NCBI GenBank assembly: GCA_947494565.1
Contig: CANLVG010000010.1
Coordinates: forward strand, 184,648 to 248,647
Length of the DNA: 64,000 bases
Direction of reading: 5' to 3'
Source of the DNA: an uncultured Flavobacteriaceae bacterium
Lineage (GTDB): Bacteria > Bacteroidota > Bacteroidia > Flavobacteriales > Flavobacteriaceae
Positions within the stretch are counted from its first letter, which is position 1, and every line of letters starts with the position of its first letter. Made by a program: the position numbers and the translations under genes. The notes under the pieces were generated by a model, which was given only the letters and a program-made list of their open reading frames with translations, was not told the origin of the DNA and did not search any database. Positions 19,234-30,042 of the stretch are shown here, piece after piece.

Positions 19234-19605
19234 ATGAAAAAACTGCTTTCATTTTTGGCGATTGTCGCCATTATACTAGCAAGCAATTGTTCAAGAATTC
19301 CTGAAAACAATGACCCTGTTATTGGTATTTGGTCCAATATCGAAATGACTACTAGCCAGAGTGCACGAAGTACGATCAAAAAAGAGTGGATCTTCAACGA
19401 TGCCTACCTCGGACGATTTCACACCTATAGAAACAATGAAATTGAAGTCCTCACGGATTTCAGCTGGAAAAAGGACGGTGAAATGTACATTATCACGTAT
19501 CCTGGTCTTGAAAACAAAACCAATGACATGGTAAAAATGAAGGAATCCGACGATGGTATCATTTTAGAAGATACTTCCGGTCAAACCATTGCCATCAAGG
19601 AATAG
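19234..19605 (+). CDS. Small putative lipoprotein, lipocalin-like
   Basis: 123 residues. Signal peptide MKKLLSFLAIVAIILASNCS with a likely lipid-attachment Cys at 19. The remainder (PVIGIWSNIEM, KKEWIFNDAYLGRFHTY, DFSWKKDGEMYIITYPG, DDGIILEDTSGQTIAIKE) alternates short strands as in small lipocalin-like or META-like beta-barrels; GxW near the N-terminus supports this. No enzyme function suggested. A strong terminator follows. Confidence 0.75.
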   Translation: MKKLLSFLAIVAIILASNCSRIPENNDPVIGIWSNIEMTTSQSARSTIKKEWIFNDAYLGRFHTYRNNEIEVLTDFSWKKDGEMYIITYPGLENKTNDMVKMKESDDGIILEDTSGQTIAIKE

Positions 19606-19630
19606 AAAATCTCACTCTCAAATACAAAGA

Positions 19631-19663
19631 AACCTGTTTGAATTATATCAAACAGGTTTTTTA
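19631..19663 (+). terminator. Strong intrinsic terminator
   Basis: Perfect 11-bp stem AACCTGTTTGA / TCAAACAGGTT (19631-19641 and 19648-19658) with a 6-base loop, followed by a T-run; ends the 19234-19605 transcript and may also act on the convergent 19682-20449 gene. Confidence 0.88.
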
Positions 19664-19681
19664 TTGCACGGTATTCTCAGT

Positions 19682-20449
19682 CTATTTCGTAGGTGTCGCC
19701 GTTTCTTCTTCCATTGTAAATTCGGTATAGTCTAAGATATAAACTCCCAAAAGACTCCATTTGAACTTATGATCGGCATACTTGGCCTTGAACTTATCAT
19801 TGTCCATAAACAGATCATTAAAATGCTTATCAAAATCCTGCTTGGTCAACCAAAGCACTTTTTCATCTCCTTTTTTGATGTAATATGATTTTTTGATACC
19901 ACCAGCAACTTTTAATCCGCCGGGGTTGAAAGACATCGTCTCTTTAGCCCAAGGGTCGGAGTATACTTCAATGTACTGTCCGAACTTTGGGTTTATGACC
20001 TGCATCAAATATTCAGCTTCCTTCTTTTTATTCTTCAGGGAGACCATTTGATTTGTATACATGGTATACCCTTTATTCAAATACTTTGAAGCATCGCTAT
20101 TGCCCCATTTGGTCGCATCGTTTATAAAATTACTTTGCTGTTGCATCTTCTCGAAACCAGACGGTGCCATATATAAGTCTACAATTTCTTCGGCACTCAC
20201 ACGAAGTTTCGACCCATCTGACTTTATGAACTTGATTTCATTGATTTGGCCCTTTTTACGGTCTACATCCTTGATATCGGCCTCAACTTTCTCACCATTT
20301 TTTAGGGTCACATATGCTGGTTTCTTTCTGGAGTACGTGCTGTACGCCGGATCAAACGCTGCTTGTTTTTCACGTTCTTTCAAATCTTCTTGAGCAAAAC
20401 AAATTACCACCGAAAAGAACAGTAGGGTACATAGGTTTATTTTTGTCAT
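19682..20449 (-). CDS. Conserved secreted protein of unknown function
   Basis: 255 residues with a signal peptide (MTKINLCTLLFFSVVICFAQ). Residues 40-95 (AYVTLKNGEKVEADIKDVDRKK through SAEEIVDLYMAP) look like a small beta-barrel domain that binds or senses something; the rest has mixed helices and strands (YLNKGYTMYTNQMVSLKNKK, KVLWLTKQDFDKHFNDLF). A Lys/Asp-rich soluble periplasmic or outer-membrane-associated protein is inferred. It lies downstream of gyrB on the same strand but is separated from it by a terminator. Family not recognised. Confidence 0.8.
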   Translation of the reverse strand: MTKINLCTLLFFSVVICFAQEDLKEREKQAAFDPAYSTYSRKKPAYVTLKNGEKVEADIKDVDRKKGQINEIKFIKSDGSKLRVSAEEIVDLYMAPSGFEKMQQQSNFINDATKWGNSDASKYLNKGYTMYTNQMVSLKNKKKEAEYLMQVINPKFGQYIEVYSDPWAKETMSFNPGGLKVAGGIKKSYYIKKGDEKVLWLTKQDFDKHFNDLFMDNDKFKAKYADHKFKWSLLGVYILDYTEFTMEEETATPTK

Positions 20450-20482
20450 TTATTTTAGGTTAAATTAATAATGACTACAAAT

Positions 20483-20512
20483 AAAAACGTCCACCAATTG
20501 GTGGACGAATTT
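20483..20512. terminator. Palindromic terminator after gyrB
   Basis: CGTCCACC-AATT-GGTGGACG is a perfect 8-bp stem (20488-20507) with an A-run on one side and a T-run on the other; on the minus strand it ends gyrB transcription. Confidence 0.85.
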
Positions 20513-20533
20513 TTGTTGTGAAAGTGTTAATTC

Positions 20534-22540
<2,007 letters not shown>

Positions 22541-22577
22541 TTAACAGGTTGTGTTTACTTCAAATTTTGCAATCTTA

Positions 22578-22585
22578 CAAATATA
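22578..22585 (-). promoter_or_regulatory. -7 element of gyrB promoter
   Basis: TATATTTG on the minus strand (22585 to 22578) is a perfect TAnnTTTG, 40 bases before the gyrB ATG. No convincing -33 TTTG. Confidence 0.45.
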
Positions 22586-22824
22586 CGGAATACCCTATGG
22601 AATATAGCCTTATGCGGTTTTCTAAACACCTAAGTTATTAACAATTATTGTGGAAAATATTATCGCTCCAAGCTCGGAAAAAGAGATGGGTCCGTATCGA
22701 AAAACCAAGTATGCCACCCCAACTCATTTAGAACCCCGTAATAGGGGATTTCAATTATTTTATTGTTAAATTAACCTCATCTTTCCCCCATTTTTTTCAG
22801 AAGAATCAACTAGCTGGAAATTCA

Positions 22825-23949
22825 ATGGATCTAAATATTTACAACAGTCTTTTTCTTGCAGGAATCGTTCAGGGCTTCGTTTTCGTGATCGCTGTACTTT
22901 TTTCCAAGAAATATAGGAGCAAAAGCAATTACTTTTTAATTGGTCTCATTTTTTGTCTTTCCCTCAGCAACCTCAATTATTTTTTGTCAGATGCGGGTAT
23001 TATAAGTGTGAATCAGCTCTACATTTATCTCTATCTACCCCTAGCTTCTATCATTCCCCCGCTGCTTTATTTATATGTACGAACTTTTTTGTATCCTCAA
23101 AAAAAGGTGGCTCTCGGCGAGAAACTACTCTTCCTACCGTTCGCCATCTTCCTGGTACTGACCTTTGTTTTTAGAATTGGCAAATTGATCGGGGAGACCC
23201 AACCTGAATTCGATACCTTTTTCGGCTTTATCCTGAACTTACACGAAATACTTTCGGTCACGTACACCTTCATTGTTCTATCAATACTTCTCATTACGAT
23301 TATTCGCTATGAAAAGCAACAGCAGAGTTTTGGACTAGCAACGGTTAGAAAACGCTTGAATTGGCTTAAAATCACCTTGACCTTACTTTTTATCTTGACT
23401 TTTTTATGGGGGTTCCTCGTCTACAAGAATATCTTTATCCCTGAGGTCTTCACATCATTCTATTTGCTTTGGCTAGGGCTTTCGGTTTTAATCTACTGGT
23501 TGGGCCATATTGGTATTTATCAATTCGGCATTCTGGAAGAACGGAAAAAAATCAGGGCTCATACGGTTAAGAACAAAAAAACAAAACCTTCGAAATCGAC
23601 TAGAAATGAACATATTATAGCGCTCGAGAAACTTCTTCATGAAGATAAGATCTATCTTGATTCAAGCTTGACTCTAGAGTCCGTAGCCCAAAAACTGAAC
23701 TTAAGCACAAGTTATCTTTCGCGCGTGCTCAATGCAGAGCTTCAGGCCAGCTTTACCGAATACCTGAACTCATTTCGAATCAACGAGGCCCAAAATTATT
23801 TACGAAACCCCGAGTTTTCAAAATACACTATCGTCGCCATAGGCCTAGAAGCCGGATTTAACTCCAAATCAGCCTTTTTCAACGTATTTAAAAAGGTTAC
23901 TGGCAAAACCCCTCTGGAATTCAAAAAGGAACATCTTCGATCAGCCTAG
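22825..23949 (+). CDS. Membrane-bound AraC-family transcriptional regulator
   Basis: 374 residues. Residues 1-245 contain about seven hydrophobic segments (LFLAGIVQGFVFVIAVLF, YFLIGLIFCLSLSNLNYFL, IYLYLPLASIIPPLLYLYV and others), then a basic linker (KKTKPSKSTRNEH) and an AraC-type double helix-turn-helix at about 275-372 (SLTLESVAQKLNLSTSYLSRVLN, then IVAIGLEAGFNSKSAFFNVFKKVTG). The arrangement, with a membrane sensor fused to an AraC DNA-binding domain, is common in Bacteroidota and implies control of nearby genes in response to an extracellular or membrane signal. Two small envelope genes follow on the same strand. Confidence 0.92.
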   Translation: MDLNIYNSLFLAGIVQGFVFVIAVLFSKKYRSKSNYFLIGLIFCLSLSNLNYFLSDAGIISVNQLYIYLYLPLASIIPPLLYLYVRTFLYPQKKVALGEKLLFLPFAIFLVLTFVFRIGKLIGETQPEFDTFFGFILNLHEILSVTYTFIVLSILLITIIRYEKQQQSFGLATVRKRLNWLKITLTLLFILTFLWGFLVYKNIFIPEVFTSFYLLWLGLSVLIYWLGHIGIYQFGILEERKKIRAHTVKNKKTKPSKSTRNEHIIALEKLLHEDKIYLDSSLTLESVAQKLNLSTSYLSRVLNAELQASFTEYLNSFRINEAQNYLRNPEFSKYTIVAIGLEAGFNSKSAFFNVFKKVTGKTPLEFKKEHLRSA

Positions 23950-24119
23950 CGTTTATCACTCTTTTATCGAATAGCTTTCTACTGATGGGTTCAAGCCATT
24001 TACAGGGAGACTAGTGCTAAATATTGACAAAAACAAGAATCTGGACAACAGACATCAAGCGCGCTTCTACTTTAGTTCGGAGAACCAAAAAGATATCCTT
24101 AACTAAAATTCCATCTACT

Positions 24120-24272
24120 ATGAAAGCAAGAAGCAAATGTTCCTATTGGACCATAGTTTTCGTATTGTCCTTATTCTTTCTGTCCGCCTGTGATCCCGAA
24201 GAAAAAGATATGGAGGATGATTATGATCGAAATTATCCAGAAAACATAGCCTATTCAAAAACCACTTTGTAA
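24120..24272 (+). CDS. Small lipoprotein (50 residues)
   Basis: The open frame can be read from 24024, but the ATG at 24120 gives a typical short lipoprotein: MKARSKCSYWTIVFVLSLFFLSAC with lipobox LSAC, then an acidic tail (DPEEKDMEDDYDRNYPEN). 20 bases before the beta-barrel gene, likely in the same transcript. Function unknown. Confidence 0.6.
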   Translation: MKARSKCSYWTIVFVLSLFFLSACDPEEKDMEDDYDRNYPENIAYSKTTL

Positions 24273-24292
24273 CCATCAAATACCTATATATT

Positions 24293-24961
24293 ATGAAAAG
24301 AGTATTGCGCTTTACCGTATTGATATTTTTATGTTTTAGTATGAACAGCTGTGTTCTTTCATGCCGAGATATAGTCCTAAGCCCTGTAGTAGGCATCGAT
24401 AGCTCAAAATTCAGCGAAGAAGGGGACTACGGAGGTTCTAATGATGGAAGTTCATTGATAGGTCTTCAATTGGGGGTGGATGCGCTCGCCCCTCTTACGA
24501 ATCAGCTCCTCCTTGAAGGCGGCCTGCGCTATGCCGCCAAAGGAAACAAAACCTCGTTTGACGATGGAGGCGAATTCGAAGGGGAGAACTATAGTTTTGA
24601 AGACAAGACCCGTTTGAATTATATTGACCTTCCCATTTTAGCGCGGTATCGGCTGGGAAATAGTGGCTTCAGTGCTTACGGAGGGGTACAGCCTTCACTA
24701 CTATTGAGCGCACAGCAAAAAAGTTCCGGTACAGGTTCGGCAGATCAATCGATGCGGGTTACCGATAGTTACAAAACACTTGATTTTGCTGGAAGTCTAG
24801 GTATCGGATATCAATTTCAAAATGGCATACGTCTCAACCTAGGGTATGACCATGGGTTTTCGAACATTGCAAAAAGTGATGCTTTTGGTGCGGGTGCCAT
24901 CAACAATCGCACGTTCAAACTTTCCGTAGGCTATACAATTCCACTAAAAAAATCAAACTAA
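24293..24961 (+). CDS. PorT-type outer-membrane beta-barrel protein
   Basis: 222 residues. Signal sequence MKRVLRFTVLIFLCFSMNSC (possible lipobox) followed by the small outer-membrane barrel pattern: SPVVGIDSSKF, LQLGVDALAPLTNQLLLEGGLRYAAKGNK, LNYIDLPILARYRLGNSGFSAYGGVQPSLLLSAQ, and LDFAGSLGIGYQFQNGIRLNLGYDHGFSN. YIDLPILARY is the diagnostic segment of the PorT/outer-membrane beta-barrel domain (PF13568-like). Ends in an aromatic-poor strand (LSVGYTIPLKKSN). It probably folds in the outer membrane; ligand unknown. Likely cotranscribed with the small lipoprotein upstream. Confidence 0.85.
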   Translation: MKRVLRFTVLIFLCFSMNSCVLSCRDIVLSPVVGIDSSKFSEEGDYGGSNDGSSLIGLQLGVDALAPLTNQLLLEGGLRYAAKGNKTSFDDGGEFEGENYSFEDKTRLNYIDLPILARYRLGNSGFSAYGGVQPSLLLSAQQKSSGTGSADQSMRVTDSYKTLDFAGSLGIGYQFQNGIRLNLGYDHGFSNIAKSDAFGAGAINNRTFKLSVGYTIPLKKSN

Positions 24962-25043
24962 TAGCTTCAGTCCGGAATAGGAATTGAATCTCAAAAGTAC
25001 ATTAGAACTATCCTTACCGGTTATATTGAAAATGTGACAATAC

Positions 25044-25069
25044 AAAAAGTCCCGCCTTACGACGGGACT
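25044..25069 (-). terminator. Terminator downstream of asnB
   Basis: AGTCCCG (25048-25054) pairs with CGGGACT (25063-25069) around an 8-base loop; read on the minus strand it is followed by TTTTT. It lies 70 bases beyond the asnB stop. Confidence 0.8.
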
Positions 25070-25139
25070 GATTGACTAATTAAAATAAAAACTGAACAAA
25101 AACAGTAATTATTACCGTTATCGGATTTCCGAATATCTT

Positions 25140-26804
25140 TTAATACGCATCTTCGTGAACATTAGCTACCGCCCTACCCGATGGATCATTCATATTTTTA
25201 AAAGCCTCATCCCATTCCAAGGCAATTTTGGTACTACAGGCCACCGAGGGTTCTTGCGGAACACAAAGCGCCGCAGCATCTGAAGGAAAATGACCTTCAA
25301 AAATAGAACGATAATAAAACTCTTCTTTGGTGGTAGGGGTCTGAATCGGAAAGCGGAATCGTGCATTTGCCAACTGTTCATCAGAAACTTCACTGTCTAC
25401 CAACTCTTTAAGCGTATCTATCCAGCTGTAGCCCACGCCATCTGAAAATTGCTCTTTTTGCCTCCAAGCCACGCTTTCAGGCAACATATCCTCAAAGGCC
25501 TTGCGAACTACCCATTTTTCCATTCGCTCCCCATTGATCATTTTATCTTTAGGGTTGATAGACATAGCAACATCCATAAACTCTTTATCCAAAAAAGGCA
25601 CTCTACCTTCGATGCCCCATGCGGCAAGGGATTTATTCGCTCTCAAGCAATCGTACATATGAAGTTTATCCAATTTACGGACCGTTTCTTCATGAAATTC
25701 TTTTGGGCTCGGGGCCTTATGAAAGTATAAATATCCTCCGAACAACTCATCGGCACCTTCGCCAGAAAGCACCATTTTAATTCCCATTGACTTAATTACC
25801 CTGGCCATGAGATACATCGGGGTCGAAGCTCGAATGGTAGTAATGTCATAGGTTTCTAGGTTAAAGACCACATCTTTGATTGCATCTAAACCTTCTTGAA
25901 TCGTAAACTTGATCTCATGATGTACGGTTCCGATATGATCCGCTACTTTTTGGGCGGCGGCCAGATCTGGAGAACCCTCAAGACCTACTGAAAAAGAGTG
26001 CAATTGAGGCCACCAGGCGTCAGCTACATCGTCAGACTCAATTCGTTTTTGCGCATATTTTTTTGCGATGGCCGAAGTGACCGAAGAATCCAATCCACCA
26101 GAGAGCAATACGCCATAAGGCACATCTGACATTAATTGCCGGTGCACAGCTGCCTCCAAAGCCTCTTTAATTTTTTGTATACTGGTCTCATTCTCCTTAA
26201 CGGCCTCATAATCCATCCAATCTCTGGAATACCACTTTTTCAGCTCGCCATCACGACTATGCAGGTAGTGCCCCGGTGGAAACAATTCAATTTTGCTGCA
26301 GGTACCTTCAAGCGCCTTCAGCTCGGAAGCCACGTAAAAGGTTCCGTTTTGATCCCATCCCATGTACAAGGGAATGATTCCCATATGATCTCGAGCGATG
26401 AAATACTCATCCTTCACAGCATCATAGATCGCAAAGCCGAAGATGCCGTTCATCTCATCGATAAACGATTCCCCTTTCTCTTGATACAGTGCTAAAATCA
26501 CTTCACAATCCGATTCGGTTTGAAAGTCATAGGTACTTTCAAACTGTTTCCTCAGTTCTCTATGATTATAAATCTCACCGTTGGCCGCCAAAATCAACTG
26601 ACCATCAGGACTTAATAGGGGTTGCTTTCCAGATGCCGGATCCACTATCGCCAAGCGTTCGTGGGCCAATATGGCCTTATCATCCGAATAGATGCCACTC
26701 CAGTCAGGACCTCTATGGCGCACCTTTTTTGACATTTCCAATAACTGGGGGCGTAGGACCTCGGTACTTTCCTTGACGTCAAACGCGCATACAATTCCAC
26801 ACAT
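25140..26804 (-). CDS. asnB: Asparagine synthase (glutamine-hydrolysing) B
   Basis: Makes asparagine from aspartate, ATP and glutamine. 554 residues. The mature N-terminus is the nucleophile Cys of MCGIVCAF; the glutaminase domain holds RHRGPDWSG and LAANGEIYNHRELR. The synthetase domain has the PP-loop GVLLSGGLDSSVTSAIAKK and EGADELFGGYLYFHKAP. EGRVPFLDKEFMDVAM and WRQKEQFSDGVGYSWID are the standard C-terminal motifs. Complete and typical in length. Confidence 0.97.
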   Translation of the reverse strand: MCGIVCAFDVKESTEVLRPQLLEMSKKVRHRGPDWSGIYSDDKAILAHERLAIVDPASGKQPLLSPDGQLILAANGEIYNHRELRKQFESTYDFQTESDCEVILALYQEKGESFIDEMNGIFGFAIYDAVKDEYFIARDHMGIIPLYMGWDQNGTFYVASELKALEGTCSKIELFPPGHYLHSRDGELKKWYSRDWMDYEAVKENETSIQKIKEALEAAVHRQLMSDVPYGVLLSGGLDSSVTSAIAKKYAQKRIESDDVADAWWPQLHSFSVGLEGSPDLAAAQKVADHIGTVHHEIKFTIQEGLDAIKDVVFNLETYDITTIRASTPMYLMARVIKSMGIKMVLSGEGADELFGGYLYFHKAPSPKEFHEETVRKLDKLHMYDCLRANKSLAAWGIEGRVPFLDKEFMDVAMSINPKDKMINGERMEKWVVRKAFEDMLPESVAWRQKEQFSDGVGYSWIDTLKELVDSEVSDEQLANARFRFPIQTPTTKEEFYYRSIFEGHFPSDAAALCVPQEPSVACSTKIALEWDEAFKNMNDPSGRAVANVHEDAY

Positions 26805-27046
26805 ACCAAATACTTATATGAATTAAGATTACAAAGATGAATTTAAAGTTTCAATTATAAAACATAAACAGCTATATTGGTTATGAATCAAAACAATTTT
26901 TAATAAATAGTGGAGTGATCATCGTTAGTATGGTAATTTCAACTCATTGGAATAGTCATACTGTAAGTAGGGCGAAATTTAACGACTCTTTAGGAAAGAA
27001 TGGCTAGAATTCACATTAGTTTTAGCCTTTAAAAACTCAAGATATT

Positions 27047-27586
27047 ATGAAAAATGTATTTACCATTGCCCTTGTGGCAATTGCTTTGGTTTTCTCTGTA
27101 GAAGCCAGTGCACAAGATTTCGCAGGATTGGATAAAAGTCCAATGGATGCCGCTGCTTTTCCTTCAAGTTACAAAGTATCGGAAAAAACGGTTCGTGTCA
27201 CGTACAGCCGACCACAATTAAAAGGGCGCTCAATCTCCGATTTGGCTCCAGCTGGAAAAGTATGGAGAACCGGGGCAAACGAAGCTCCCGAAATTACCTT
27301 TTATAAGGATGTTACCTTTGGAGGCACTGCGGTTGCCGCAGGCACTTATTCACTATTCACCATTCCCGGTGAAGGGGAATGGACCATCATCTTGAATAAG
27401 AATTTGAACCAATGGGGTGCTTATTCTTATGATGAAGGTGCTGATGCTGCTCGTGTAAAGGCTTCGGCCTCATCGGATGGAAAGTCTCTTGAGGAATTCT
27501 CTGTTACCTTCAAAGAAGTAGAAGGTGGTGCGCACATGATTATGGGCTGGGGATCTACTCGTGTTTCGGTTCCGGTTATGATGTAA
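27047..27586 (+). CDS. DUF2911 family secreted protein
   Basis: 179 residues with a signal peptide (MKNVFTIALVAIALVFSVEASAQ). The DUF2911 domain is clear: VRVTYSRPQLKGRSI, GKVWRTGANEAPEITFYKDVTFGGTAVAAGTYSLFTIPGEGEWTIILNKNLNQWGAY. The family is a periplasmic or outer-membrane-associated beta protein common in Bacteroidota and of unknown function. A perfect terminator follows 22 bases after the stop, so it is monocistronic. The 242 bases upstream, shared with divergent asnB, are AT-rich with no supported gene. Confidence 0.92.
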   Translation: MKNVFTIALVAIALVFSVEASAQDFAGLDKSPMDAAAFPSSYKVSEKTVRVTYSRPQLKGRSISDLAPAGKVWRTGANEAPEITFYKDVTFGGTAVAAGTYSLFTIPGEGEWTIILNKNLNQWGAYSYDEGADAARVKASASSDGKSLEEFSVTFKEVEGGAHMIMGWGSTRVSVPVMM

Positions 27587-27607
27587 TCATTCGATATAGC
27601 TATAAAG

Positions 27608-27636
27608 AACCGAAGCCAAAAGCTTCGGTTTTTTTG
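27608..27636 (+). terminator. Intrinsic terminator after DUF2911 gene
   Basis: Perfect 9-bp stem AACCGAAGC / GCTTCGGTT with loop CAAAA, followed by a run of T. Confidence 0.9.
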
Positions 27637-27750
27637 TGTTTCCGCAGTTCCTCATTGGGATAAAGAACCACGAGACCTTATGGGGAAAACGGTCACTTTT
27701 ACTGATTTCCGTACCATTTCAACAGCTTTAATTACCGAAGCGCTCATCGC

Positions 27751-29379
27751 CTATCTAGGAATACCATCAATATAGGTTAGCTCCGCAGTCGTCGAAGGAA
27801 TTTCGCCTAAGGGTATCTGCATGATATCCTTATCGTAGATTACGAAATCAGCCAGTTTTCCCTTTTCAATACTTCCCTTTTCATTTTCCTCGAAGTTGGA
27901 ATAGGCCGCCCAGATAGTCATTCCCCTGAGTGCCTCCTCTCTCGAAAGCGCATTGTTCATTTGATATCCTTCTTTTGGAAACCCCGCCAAGTCCCTTCTT
28001 GCAACAGCCGCATAAAATGTGTGGAAAGGACTCACACCTTCCACTGGAAAATCGGTACCTAGCGCCACTATCCCTGCTTTCTCCAATAACTTTTTATACG
28101 CATAAGCTCCTTTTACCCGTTCGACCCCGAGCCTATCCTCGACCCAGTACATATCGCTGGTGGCATGGGTCGGTTGGACCGAGGGAATGATTCCCTGTTC
28201 AAAATAATCGAAGTCCGCGACGTCAAGTACCTGGGCATGTTCAATTTTCCATCTTCTATCTTCCTTTCCTTTCAACACCTTTCCGTATGCACGTAGTACC
28301 GCGGCATTTGCGGAATCACCTATGGCATGTGTATTCATTTGATAGCTAGTGGCCGCAATACGTTTCGCCAAGGTTTCAATCTCAGCTGCAGGAGTGATCA
28401 TAGCGCCTAAGTGACCCGGCTGATCGGTGTATTCCGTTTTCAATACCGCTCCTCTTGAACCGAGTGATCCGTCAGCGTACACTTTTATGGAACGCACATG
28501 CAATCGGTCTGTCTTCAAAGGTCCTTTGTCAAGATAATACGTTAAATTTTCAGGAGTATTACTGACCATGGCATAGACTCTTATCGCCAGCTCGTCATTC
28601 TGCTGTAAGCTATCGATCAAGTCAATGGTCGATTTATCGAGTCCGGCATCATTGACTGTGGTCAGCCCCATGTTCAGACATTGTCGTTCTGCTGCCTTTA
28701 GCGCCTGTATTCGATCACTTCTGCTCGGGGTCGGTATAATGGAATCTATCAATGACATAGGACTGTCAATCAACACGCCGGTAATACCAGAGTAGCCACC
28801 GGTCCATTTTTTTACGATTTCACCCCCTTCTACCTTGGTACTCCAATCGATTCCTGCCAGGTCCAACGCCTTCTGATTTACCAAATAGGCATGGCCATCA
28901 ATGCGCTCCAACACTACTGGAATATCCGGAAACATGGAATCAAGCCTTGTTTTGACCGGAAATTCCTTGATTTCCCAGTCATTTTGATCCCAACCATCAC
29001 CAAGGATAAAGTCCTGCGAATTTTCTTTTTGGTACTCACCTATACGTAGCAACACCTCATCGAAGCTTTTTGTGCCCACCAGGTCTACTTCCTGTTGTTT
29101 AAGTCCCAATCCGTAAAAGTGGCAATGTGCATCGATTAGGCCAGGAGTGATTGTTTTACCATCGGCGTCGACCAGTTGATTTGACGTATAAACACTTCGA
29201 ATTTCCTCCGTGGTGCCGACGGCGATAAATTTACCGTCATGAACCGCAAAGGCCTCGGCCTTGGAAAAATCGTTATCTACAGTGTATATGTTCGCATTGA
29301 TAATGACCAGATCGACTTTTTCCTTAAAGTACTCGCAACTTGTTAGTACTAAAGCTATAAGCAATAGTAATTTTTTCAT
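27751..29379 (-). CDS. Amidohydrolase (YtcJ-like), lipoprotein
   Basis: 542 residues. Lipobox LTSC with Cys15 after a short hydrophobic segment. Metal-dependent amidohydrolase fold: the TIM-barrel HxH pair at H85/H87 in IDAHCHFYG, the further metal His in EHAQVLD, and the His in THAIGDSANAAVL, plus LGTDFPVEGVSPF with the catalytic Asp. Residues 20-75 and the C-terminus (KGSIEKGKLADFVIYD) form the composite beta-sandwich. YtcJ-type enzymes hydrolyse N-acyl or formamide bonds of unidentified natural substrates. Probably anchored in the envelope. Confidence 0.92.
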   Translation of the reverse strand: MKKLLLLIALVLTSCEYFKEKVDLVIINANIYTVDNDFSKAEAFAVHDGKFIAVGTTEEIRSVYTSNQLVDADGKTITPGLIDAHCHFYGLGLKQQEVDLVGTKSFDEVLLRIGEYQKENSQDFILGDGWDQNDWEIKEFPVKTRLDSMFPDIPVVLERIDGHAYLVNQKALDLAGIDWSTKVEGGEIVKKWTGGYSGITGVLIDSPMSLIDSIIPTPSRSDRIQALKAAERQCLNMGLTTVNDAGLDKSTIDLIDSLQQNDELAIRVYAMVSNTPENLTYYLDKGPLKTDRLHVRSIKVYADGSLGSRGAVLKTEYTDQPGHLGAMITPAAEIETLAKRIAATSYQMNTHAIGDSANAAVLRAYGKVLKGKEDRRWKIEHAQVLDVADFDYFEQGIIPSVQPTHATSDMYWVEDRLGVERVKGAYAYKKLLEKAGIVALGTDFPVEGVSPFHTFYAAVARRDLAGFPKEGYQMNNALSREEALRGMTIWAAYSNFEENEKGSIEKGKLADFVIYDKDIMQIPLGEIPSTTAELTYIDGIPR

Positions 29380-29483
29380 GGCTGGTTGGTTATTGTCGAC
29401 TAAAAGTAAAGAAATATTGTAGAACTATACCATAATATTCGATTGGAAATCGAATGAAACAAGCTCAAACCTCGTACTTATTC

Positions 29484-29518
29484 AAAATAAAAAACTACGG
29501 ACAAAGGTGTCCGTAGTC
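29484..29518 (-). terminator. Terminator of the 29545-29961 gene
   Basis: Perfect 10-bp stem ACTACGGACA / TGTCCGTAGT (29494-29503, 29508-29517) with a 4-base loop; on the minus strand followed by TTTTTTATTTTG. Confidence 0.9.
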
Positions 29519-29544
29519 TACAATATGTTCGGTTTTAAAAAGCC

Positions 29545-29961
29545 TTACTGTGGTGAAATACTTTTCACTCCTTTGATGGTATAGGTTCCGGAAGCTGAAG
29601 TGCTCGTGCCGGAAATCTGACTTCCCTTCGCAGATAAGGAAACGGAAACACTTTCTCCTTCGACGTTCAATTTAAAGGTTATATCGTTTCCTTTAACCAC
29701 AATATCAGTACCGTTCAATGCGCCGGCAGCTAATTGAACTTGAACCTTGTAAAGGTCACCGCTCTTTACGATCATTAGTAGTCCACTGTCATATCCTTCA
29801 GGCGCACCCGCTGCGGTATACTCCCAGCCACCTACAAGATGGTCTTTGGTACTAATGACAATATCATCACTAGAGGAACTTGCCCATATTTCTTGTGGTG
29901 CAACCAGAAGTGCACCGATCATCAGCAAAAACCCAGCTAATTTTTTCGTAGAATTTTTCAT
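29545..29961 (-). CDS. Small secreted beta-rich protein
   Basis: 138 residues with a signal peptide ending near IWASS. The mature part (HLVGGWEYTAAGAPEGYDSG, GDLYKVQVQL, DITFKLNVEGESVSVSLSAKGSQISGTSTSASG, YTIKGVKSISPQ) alternates strands and turns as in the lipocalin-like GGWxY proteins. No catalytic residues visible; likely periplasmic or surface protein of unknown ligand. It has its own terminator. Confidence 0.75.
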   Translation of the reverse strand: MKNSTKKLAGFLLMIGALLVAPQEIWASSSSDDIVISTKDHLVGGWEYTAAGAPEGYDSGLLMIVKSGDLYKVQVQLAAGALNGTDIVVKGNDITFKLNVEGESVSVSLSAKGSQISGTSTSASGTYTIKGVKSISPQ

Positions 29962-30042
29962 GTTCGTTTGTTTAATGTGTTAGTATTTAATCTTAGTAAA
30001 TGTAAAAATTATTCATCAAAATCGCTCAAACACCCTTAAAAG

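Noticed and set aside
22741..22762. Short CCCC/GGGG inverted repeat upstream of the AraC-type gene as a terminator or riboswitch
   Set aside because: Only about four G-C pairs with a loose loop and no T-run; not convincing.
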